Source: JAWLBM01 sp041687675
GTDB taxonomy: Bacteria > Pseudomonadota > Alphaproteobacteria > Rhizobiales > Pleomorphomonadaceae
Assembly (NCBI GenBank): GCA_041687675.1
Contig: JAWLBM010000050.1
Coordinates: forward strand, 1 to 33,441
Length of the DNA stretch: 33,441 nt
Direction: 5' to 3'
This document shows positions 24,713 through 32,400 of this stretch, one piece after another (the stretch's first letter is position 1; the number at the start of each line of letters is the position of its first letter). A program made the translations under genes and the position numbers. The notes beneath the pieces were generated by a model. That model was not told the DNA's origin and searched no databases. It saw nothing but the letters and a program-made list of their open reading frames with translations.

Positions 24713-25597
24713 ATGATCGACAAACTCGAACTCCTCCTGCACCTCTCGCGCGAGCGCCATTTCGGCCGCGCCGCCGCGGCCGCGGGGATCACCCAGCCGA
24801 CGCTCTCCTCGGCGGTGAAGAGCCTCGAGGAGCAGTTCGGGGTGCTCATCGTCGAGCGCGGCTCCCGTTTCCGCGGCTTCACGCCCGAGGGCGAGCGCAT
24901 CCTCGGCTGGGCGCGCCGGCTGGTGGCCGACGCGCGGGCCATGCGGCAGGACGTGGAGACGCTGCGCCGGGGGCTCTCCGGCACCCTGACGCTGGCGGTG
25001 ATCCCGACGGCGCTTCCCTTCGTCGGCACGCTGACGACGCCGATCTGCGACCACCACGCCGGCGTCGGCTTCCGCATCCTGTCGATGTCGCACGACCACA
25101 TCCTCGCCGGCCTCGACGACCTCGAGGTCGACGCCGGCATCACCTATCTCGACGGGCGGGTGCTGTCCGGCTACGCCTCGGTGCCGCTCTACGCCGAGCG
25201 CTATTCGCTGGTGGTGGCGCCGGGCGGGCCCTTCGCCGACCGGAAGGAGATCGGCTGGGCGGAGGCGGGGAAGGTGCCGCTGTGCCTTCTCACGCCGGAC
25301 ATGCAGCACCGGCGGATCGTCGATCGCCATCTCGGCGAGGCGGGCGTCCACGCGGCGCCGCGGATCGAGTCCAACTCGCTGGTGGTGCTGCTCGGCCACG
25401 TGCGCGGCGGCCGTTTCGCATCGATCCTGCCGACGCGCTTCGTGCGCTCGGTCGATCCGGCCGGGTCGCTGGTGGAGATCCCGATCACCGAGCCGCCGGC
25501 CAGCCACCTGATCGGCCTGGTCGCACGCCGGCGGGAGCCGCAGCCGCCCCTCGTCGCCGCGCTCGCGGCGGAGGCCCGCCACGCGGCGGAGCAGTGA
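24713..25597 (+). CDS. LysR-family transcriptional regulator
   Basis: A 294-aa LysR regulator. The N-terminal winged helix-turn-helix (1-60) reads LLHLSRERHFGRAAAAAGIT and the following conserved QPTLSSAVKSLEEQFGV. The effector-binding domain covers about 90-290. The pattern IVERGSRFRGFTPEGERIL resembles LysR proteins encoded beside NAD-dependent formate dehydrogenase (fds) operons, but no fds gene is present here. Its target could be the divergent wall-binding protein, itself, or a distant locus. The ATG at 24713 is the only good start; the ribosome-binding site is weak (CCGGGA). Confidence 0.9.
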   Translation: MIDKLELLLHLSRERHFGRAAAAAGITQPTLSSAVKSLEEQFGVLIVERGSRFRGFTPEGERILGWARRLVADARAMRQDVETLRRGLSGTLTLAVIPTALPFVGTLTTPICDHHAGVGFRILSMSHDHILAGLDDLEVDAGITYLDGRVLSGYASVPLYAERYSLVVAPGGPFADRKEIGWAEAGKVPLCLLTPDMQHRRIVDRHLGEAGVHAAPRIESNSLVVLLGHVRGGRFASILPTRFVRSVDPAGSLVEIPITEPPASHLIGLVARRREPQPPLVAALAAEARHAAEQ

Positions 25598-25652
25598 GCG
25601 GGGAGGGAAGGGGCGGGGCGGATCGCCCGGCCGCTTCCGGGTTGCGTCAGCC

Positions 25653-27566
25653 TCAGGGCGTGTACCAGATCGGCGAAGTGTAGGCACGCTCCTGTGTCTT
25701 CATCGGCACCTCGTCCGACATCTCGACGCCAAACCGCACCGCCTCGTGGGCGGTCCAGCGCGGCGTCGGGATCTCGATCACGCGCGCGTAGTAGAACGCG
25801 CGCTGCGCCGGGTCGAAATCCGGGTCGGTCCATGCGGTGATCAGTTCGGCCGCGCCGATGGTGTTGGTGAAGCTGGCGGTGGCGACGTCGACGGTGTCGC
25901 CGACCGGCGGCAGCTTGCCGTCCGCGCCCGGGGTGCGGTCGCCGGCCCAGGCGACGTCGTACACCTTCTCCTGCGTGTTCCCCTCGCCGTCCACCCAGCC
26001 CTTGACGATCTGGATGCGGTCGAGGTTGCCGCTGAATGGGTCCTTGAGCGCCGCCACGAGGAAGCTCGGCGCGGTTGCGCCGTCCGGACGCGCGGCGAGG
26101 TCGCCGCCCATCGGAACGCCCTTGGCGTAGCCGACGCTGGCCGGGAGCCGGCTGCGCGCGTCGGCCTCGTCGAACTCCCAGCCGCCGAAGAAGCGCACGG
26201 TGATGCGAGGGCCGGTGCTGGCGTAGACCTCCTTGCGCTCCATGGCGTCGAAGATCGCCCGGCGGGTGTTGTCCTCGGCCCACACCGCGGCGTAGCCGGA
26301 GGCGGCCATTTCCCAGCCGAGGATTCGGGTGGTCTCGAACTCGCCGACCACGTGGTTCCACCGGTCGGCCTTCGGCTCGACGCCCGAATGCTTGCCGAAG
26401 AAGTTCTCCTCCTCGGCCGTTGCAAGGCCGGTGTGGCTGTCGGTGGAGCCGACCATACCGAACTTGTAGGGGTTGGCGCCGAGGTCGGCTTCGAGCTTCA
26501 GCCCGTTCTTGAGCGCCTCGCGGGCGTATTCGTGCTGGAGCATCCAGTCTTCCTTCGGCACCGGGCCAAGGTTCGACTTGTCCCAGGTCTCGTAGTCGGC
26601 GAATTCGTCGTTCGGGCTGAGGAAGGGATGGGCCTCGCCGTCGCCCTTGATCTGGGTCACCTCGTAGAGCGGCTCCCACTTGGCGCGCGTCTCGGCATAG
26701 GCAGCGGAGAGCGGCTCGCCGGTGGACGGGTTCGTCTCCACCGGGAACATGATGCCGTTGGACAGGTTGCCGTTGTGCGCCAGCGCCAGCACGCGGCCGC
26801 CGGTCCTCTCCTCGTAGGTCTCCATCCAGCGCCAGAGGTCCTCCGGGTTGAAGCTCTCCGCGGTTGTGTAGGGCAGCATCTGACGCGCGCGATCGCCGCC
26901 GTCGCGGTAGAGAACGTTGCGATGGAGGTTGTTGCCCCCTTCGGTCGGCGTCCACTCGTAGCCGACGATCGTCGTGAAGCGGCCCGGGTCGTTGAAGGCG
27001 TCCGCCGTCTCGACGTAGGTGTCCCAGATGGACTGGGCGAAACGCCGTTCGAGCAGCGGCTCGGGGATCATGCCGCCCGAGAAGGAGGTGATGACGTCCA
27101 TCGTCGCCATCAGCGCGGTCTGGCCGCCCTGGTTCAGCCGCTCGTTCCAGTCGCGGATCATCGGGTCGCGGAGCAGCGTGGCGTTGCCGGCGATGATCTC
27201 GTTCATCGCGCCGAGCGCGTCGGAGTGGTCGGCGATGACGAGCCAGTCGAGCGGGCGCGATAGCCGCACCCGCAGGCCATGGCTGGTCGTCACCTCCTCG
27301 CCGCGGGCGAAGCGGTAGGCCTGTTCGGGGTCGAGCAGGGCCCCGAAGGCCCGGGCGTCGAGCGAATTGGAGGTGTGCAGGTGGGTGTCGCCCCACAGCA
27401 CCCGGGTCGGGAACCGCCGTCCGGCGTAAGGCGAGAAACCGTCCGCCCGGAAAAGGCCGATGTCCTCCGCGGTCAGCGACATCTCGCCGACCGTGCCGCC
27501 GATGTCATCCTGCGCGACGGCGGGCGAACCGGCCATGACAAGAACTGCAACCAGAATCCGTCGCAT
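25653..27566 (-). CDS. Secreted DUF3604 domain protein
   Basis: A 637-aa DUF3604 protein, exported through a signal peptide (MRRILVAVLVMAGSPAVAQ). It carries PHP-like metal motifs in order: GDTHLHTSNS (about 60), IADHSD (about 115), LALAHNGNLSNG (about 250) and GSTDSHTG (about 375). The family has no settled biochemical function; the His/Asp pattern suggests a metal-dependent phosphoesterase or hydrolase in the periplasm. The start at 27566 is set by the signal peptide and AGGGAG 6 nt upstream; a reading from 27632 would add 22 residues with no site. The C-terminus ends SPIWYTP as is usual for the family. No operon partner is visible. Confidence 0.88.
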   Translation of the reverse strand: MRRILVAVLVMAGSPAVAQDDIGGTVGEMSLTAEDIGLFRADGFSPYAGRRFPTRVLWGDTHLHTSNSLDARAFGALLDPEQAYRFARGEEVTTSHGLRVRLSRPLDWLVIADHSDALGAMNEIIAGNATLLRDPMIRDWNERLNQGGQTALMATMDVITSFSGGMIPEPLLERRFAQSIWDTYVETADAFNDPGRFTTIVGYEWTPTEGGNNLHRNVLYRDGGDRARQMLPYTTAESFNPEDLWRWMETYEERTGGRVLALAHNGNLSNGIMFPVETNPSTGEPLSAAYAETRAKWEPLYEVTQIKGDGEAHPFLSPNDEFADYETWDKSNLGPVPKEDWMLQHEYAREALKNGLKLEADLGANPYKFGMVGSTDSHTGLATAEEENFFGKHSGVEPKADRWNHVVGEFETTRILGWEMAASGYAAVWAEDNTRRAIFDAMERKEVYASTGPRITVRFFGGWEFDEADARSRLPASVGYAKGVPMGGDLAARPDGATAPSFLVAALKDPFSGNLDRIQIVKGWVDGEGNTQEKVYDVAWAGDRTPGADGKLPPVGDTVDVATASFTNTIGAAELITAWTDPDFDPAQRAFYYARVIEIPTPRWTAHEAVRFGVEMSDEVPMKTQERAYTSPIWYTP

Positions 27567-28027
27567 GAGCCGCTCCCTGCTGCCGAAAGGCTTTTCAGAA
27601 TGCCGCTGGGCCGGGCACCCGGCGCGGCGCAACCTCTTCCAGCCGCCATGTCGTCCCGGTCGAGGGTGGTCCGGCGTTCGCTCCGATGTCCCGCATGGCC
27701 CCGCGCAGACCCTGTCCCGGCGCGGCGGCTTCGGAGCGACATCGATCCGCCGCCCAGCGTCCGGATATCCGCGGATAGATACTACGCCGGGAGGTCGTCT
27801 CGGACTGCCTCATCTGCAGCATTCGCGGGCAGGGCGGCTGGACTGCCGGCCGGTCCGCCGCGACCGCGCGACCTCAGGGGGCGGACCCGTCCGGAGGGCG
27901 GGGCGTGGAGGGTCAAGCCGGCTCGGGCGGGCCCGGCGGGACTTCCTCCTCCTCTCCGGCCTGCTGTTGGGGAACCGGGATCGAGCCGGACCGCCGCCGG
28001 GCAGCAGCCTCGGGCCATTGCAACCCT

Positions 28028-28350
28028 CCACCTCGGCGGCCCGGCGCAACGCAGGGACGGCTGGCCAATGGGCAGCACGGGCCCGGACGGCCTGGTTTCG
28101 TTCATGCACCCCGCGTCCGGGTCGGTGACGGTGAAGCTGGCCCGTGCCGCTGCAATGGCCAAGGGGACGGGCCTGCCTGTCCGCGGCGGCTCCCGCCACC
28201 TCGGTGGCCCGGCGCATCGCGTGACAGCGGCTGTGCCGGGCGGCAACGGCCGCAACGCCCCGGTCATGCAACTCGTGTCCGGACTGGTGGCGCCGATGCG
28301 CGAGACCGGACGCGCGGGCCGCAACGGCGGGGCGCCAGCCCGGGGCTGCT
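28028..28350. repeat. Diverged 168-bp tandem duplication
   Basis: The stretch starting CCACCTCGG at 28028 recurs at 28196 (168 bp later) with CGGCCCGGCGCA patches. A second matching patch, TTCATGCA...GTCCGGG near 28104 against GTCATGCA...GTCCGGA near 28263, confirms a duplication, not a single shared motif. Overall identity is moderate, so the event is old. Confidence 0.6.
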
Positions 28351-28585
28351 GTGTCCCAGGGGAATATGCCGGGCGCCTTCGCCACCGCCCGGATAGCCTG
28401 CACCAGGCGAATTCGTTCGTACAGCGCCGAGCAATCGAGGGGGCGCGCTGCCCCGATCGGGTCCCGCGACCGGTGGCATTGGTCGGCCGCACCTGCGTGC
28501 GCCGCCGATCCGCCGACCGATTGCGGGCCCGGCGCCGCGCCGCCGTCCGGGAGTGCCGGCCTCTCTCGGGAACGCCGAAAACCCT

Positions 28586-28960
28586 GAGGTACGTCACCGG
28601 CCTGGGACAAAGCGGCCGCCCCCGCTCCGGCATTCCGATCGGCAGGCGGCGCGTTGACGGGGCGAGGGGAGCGGGCGTCCCCGTCGGAATACACCCGGGC
28701 CGCCGTGCCTGCGGCCGCCGTGCCTGCCGCCGACGTGAGTGCGGCCGGCTGCGAGTACAGCCGGCCGCCCGACGGTTCGTCAACGGTCGCGGACACAGCG
28801 GACCACGCCGCCGCTGCGGCGTTCCGGTGGGCAGGCGGCGCGTTGACGGGACGAGGGGAGCGGGCGTCCCCGTCGGAATTCACCCGGGCCTCCGTGCCTG
28901 TGGCCGCCGCGCCTGCGACCGACGTGAGTGCGGCCGGCTGCGAGTGCAGCCGGCCGCGAC
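28586..28960. repeat. 189-bp tandem duplication downstream of the collagen-like gene
   Basis: Copy A (about 28586-28774) and copy B (about 28775-28960) share GCAGGCGGCGCGTTGACGGG at 28642 and 28831 and long blocks after it, with small indels. Each ends in a hairpin of GCGGCCGGCT and AGCCGGCCGC around an 8-nt loop (28741-28768 and 28930-28957). Copy B's hairpin lies 24 bp past the stop of the collagen-like gene and may be its terminator, though it lacks a T run. Confidence 0.85.
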
Positions 28961-28980
28961 CTCGGTTTGGAGGATGGGCG

Positions 28981-29418
28981 TCACTGGGTGGTCAGGAGCA
29001 GATGTCCCTGGACCTGGTCCCACATGAGCCCGTCGCCCGGGGGCGCGACGAAGTCGCCCTGGACGCAGAGCCCGATCGCCCAGTCGCCGACCGTCGGCAG
29101 GACCCCGCGCGTCGCCGCGGTGACATTGGCGTACTGGTCGGTCACATGGACATAGGTGTAGGACCCCGGGACCAGCGGCGTCGGCGGGTCGAAGATGGGC
29201 GGGTTGCTCTTCCGCGCGGCGCAGACCGCCACCGCCACGTCCACCGGAGCGCTTGCCTTCCAGAACGAGGTGGCGATCGTCCCGCTGAGCACCTGGTCCG
29301 GAACGGTCGTGGTGAAGAAGACGCCGGCTCCGATCCACACGAAATCGAAGTTCTGCGTCGGGTTCTCCACCCCGCCGGGCCCTCCGGAGACGCTGAAGGT
29401 CTGCAGGATCGGGCTCGC
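28981..29418 (-). other. Unique C-terminal domain of the collagen-like protein
   Basis: About 145 residues after the last Gly-X-Y block, beginning SPILQTFSVSGG. It is rich in Val, Thr and aromatics (FDFVWIGAGVFFTTTVPDQV, then LPTVGDWAIGLCVQGDF), with two Cys (in VAVCAARK and GLCVQG). It looks like a single beta-sandwich, probably the trimerisation or receptor-binding head. I do not recognise the family. Confidence 0.6.
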
Positions 29419-32400
29419 GCCGGTGGGTCCGACCGGGCCGGTCGGGCCGGTGGGACCGGCGGCGCCGGCCGCACCGGTGGCGCCTGTTGCACCGGTCGGT
29501 CCTGCCGCACCGGCCGGGCCTGCCGTGCCGGTGGGGCCGGTGGGACCGGCGGCGCCGGTGGGACCGGTGGGGCCCGCGGCGCCGGCAGCGCCGGTCGGAC
29601 CGGTGGCGCCCTTCAGGGAGAGCGGGATCCAGACGCCCGGAGGCGTCTGGTCCGGCGGGGTGGCGCTGGGGCCGATCGACCCGTCGGCGCGGTAGGAACT
29701 GCCGTCGTAGGTGACGAAGTCGTCATAGAGGTACTGGGTGGACGAGTTCCATTCACCCTTGTAGGCGAGCGACGAGCCGTCATTTCCGGCAGGACCTGCG
29801 GGGCCGGTCGGGCCGGTGGCGCCGTCCGCACCATCCACGCCCTTGGTGCCGTCGGCGGCGAGAAGGCCCCATTGCTGCTGGGGGAGGGTGCCGACGGTCC
29901 CGGACGTATGGTCCACCAGGGCGACGAAACTCCCCTTGCTGGACTGGCTCCCGCGAACCACGTCGCCGACCTTGTAGTCGAAGTTGCCCTGGTGGGGTCC
30001 CGTGTAGTTGAAGCCGGCGGCCATCCGGCTCCATTCCGGCTTGTTCGGATCCGGGGCCACACCGCTCATCCCGACGTTTGCGACCCACATGCTGCCCTGA
30101 TACGAAACGACGTCTCCCGGATCGTAGACGTTCACGCTTGCGAATTCGCCCTTCCAGACGAAACCGTCGCCGGCCTCGCCTTTCTCGGCCAGCAATCCCC
30201 AGACCGCCTGGTTGGTTTCCGGGTTCGCGTTGCTGCTGGGGCTGATGGCGACGTAGCTCTGGCCGTTCAGGGCCACCACGTCGTTGGCCACATAGGCCGT
30301 GGCGGCCGACCAGGTTCCCTTCCAGGCGAAGCTCTTGCCGTCCGGGCCGGTCGGTCCGACCGGGCCGCGCACCTGCCCGACGTTCTGCCAGACGCTGCCG
30401 GTCCAGACATGGAGGGTTCCGTCCGTCGTCAGGATCCAGCCATCGCCGACCGACGGATTGGCCGGCAGGTTGGCAAGGCTGCTGACGGAGCCCTTGATGG
30501 TCACGGACTGTCCGGGATCCCCCTTCAGGCCGGTCGGGCCGGTGGGGCCGGCGACGCCCTGCGGGCCGACGGACCCCTGGATGCCGGTCGGGCCGGTGGG
30601 ACCGGTCGGGCCGATGGCTCCGGCGACGCCCTGCAAGCCGGTGGGGCCGGTGGCTCCGGCGACGCCCTGCGGCCCGGTCGGGCCGGTGGCTCCGGCGACG
30701 CCCTGCAGGCCGGTGGGGCCGGTGGCTCCGGCGACACCCTGCGGCCCGGTCGGGCCGGTCGGGCCGGCCGCGCCGGTGGCACCCACCGGACCCGGAGGTA
30801 TTAACAGGGAGAACTCCCCGCCGGCACCGGGGGTCCCGGCGGCCGGAGAGTTGATCGCCCTGTAGATGGCGCCGAGGTGAAGCACCAGGTCGCCTTGTTC
30901 ATAGGTGGTGCCCAGGACGAAGGTGCCGCGATAGTTCAGTGCCGGGAGGAGCCGGGTCCAGGATGAACTGCCCGGGGCGATCAGGCTCGGCTCGACATTG
31001 GTGCTGGTGACCGTTGACCTCCAGAGGTGGTTGTTGAACTGCACCACGTCGCCAGGATTGTAGGTCTGGATCGCCGCCCAGAGGTTCCGGAAATTGAATC
31101 CTGGTCCGGTCGGGCCTGTGGCTCCGGCCGCGCCCGGCGACCCGGTCGGGCCGGTGGCGCCTGCGGGCAGGAACTCGAACCAGTCGCCCACGTCGGGCGG
31201 GCCGCCGGCCTCGACCGTGTCGGTGCCGTAGAGCGTTCCCTGGTAGAGGACGACGTCCCCATTCTCGTAAGTGGCGGCGGAACTCCATGGGCCCCTGTAG
31301 CGCAGGCCGGGCATGTAGAGTTCCCAGCCCAGCGCATTGATCATGTTGGGCTGGACGGCCTGGTTCGGGGCGTTGGCACGCCAGAGCCGATTGTTGAACT
31401 GAACGATATCGTTCGGCACGTAGCTGAAGGCCAGTTGCCAGACGCCTCTGTAGGTGACGCCGGGACCCGTCGGGCCGGTGGCTCCGGCGACGCCGGCCGG
31501 ACCCTGCAGGCCGGTCGGTCCGGTCGGGCCGATGGCGCCGTCCTGGCCCGCGGGACCCTCCGCGCCGGTCGGGCCGGTGGCTCCGGCGACGCCGGCCGGA
31601 CCCTGCAGGCCGGTCGGTCCGGTCGGGCCGATGGCGCCGTCCTGGCCCGCGGCACCCTCCGCGCCGGTCGGGCCGGTGGCTCCGATAGCGCCGTCCTGGC
31701 CGGCCGGACCCTGAAGGCCGGTCGGGCCGGTCGGGCCGGCAGGACCCGCGGCACCCTCCGCGCCGGTCGGGCCGGTGGCTCCGGCGGCGCCGTCCTGGCC
31801 GGCCGGACCCTGAAGGCCGGTCGGGCCGGTCGGGCCGGTGGCGCCGTCCTGGCCGGCCGGACCCTGCAAGCCTGTCGGACCGGTGGCGCCGACCGCGCCG
31901 TCCTGGCCGGCCGGACCCTGCAAGCATGTCGGACCGGTGGCGCCGACCGCGCCGTCCTGGCCGGCCGGACCCTGCAAGCCTGTCGGACCGGTGGCGCCGA
32001 CCGCGCCGTCCTGGCCGGCCGGACCCTGCAAGCCTGTCGGGCCGGTGGCGCCGATGGCGCCGTCCTGGCCGGCCGGACCCTGCAAGCCCGTCGGACCGGT
32101 CGGGCCAACATCGCCCTGTGGTCCCTGGATCTGGCCGACGTTGTTCCACGCCGAGCCGTCCCAGACGTAGAGATCGCCTCCGACGAGATAGCCGTCGCCC
32201 GCCTGCGGATTGGTCACGGTCGCGAACAGAGTCGCCTCGTCGGGGAAGCTTCCGAGGATGGTGACCGACGAGCCGTCCTGGCCGGCCGGGCCGGTCGGAC
32301 CGGCGGGGCCGGTATCGCCCTGAAGCCCCTGCGGACCGGCCGGGCCGGTGTCGCCCTGGAGACCCTGCGGCCCCTGGGGCCCCTGCGGACCGGCCGGGCC

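Larger units (their letters stand above)
27567..28980. other. 1.4-kb gene-free spacer with tandem duplications
   Basis: No open frame here has a ribosome-binding site, a recognisable domain or plausible composition; open frames on both strands are Arg/Pro/Ala-rich, as expected from GC-rich non-coding DNA. It contains a 12-bp palindrome TATCCGCGGATA at 27766-27777, in a short AT-richer patch about 200 bp upstream of the DUF3604 gene (possible promoter or operator). It also holds a diverged 168-bp duplication at 28028/28196 and a clear 189-bp tandem duplication at 28586-28960. Confidence 0.6.

Noticed and set aside
27810..28883. Minus-strand frame of 357 codons with an internal 63-residue repeat
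   Set aside because: The repeat is simply the 189-bp DNA duplication; there is no ribosome-binding site, no domain, and an Arg/Ala/Pro composition. It is kept only as an observation on the spacer.
27279..29027. Plus-strand frame of 582 codons across the 1.4-kb spacer
   Set aside because: It starts inside the DUF3604 gene, ends inside the collagen-like gene, and shows no recognisable protein features.
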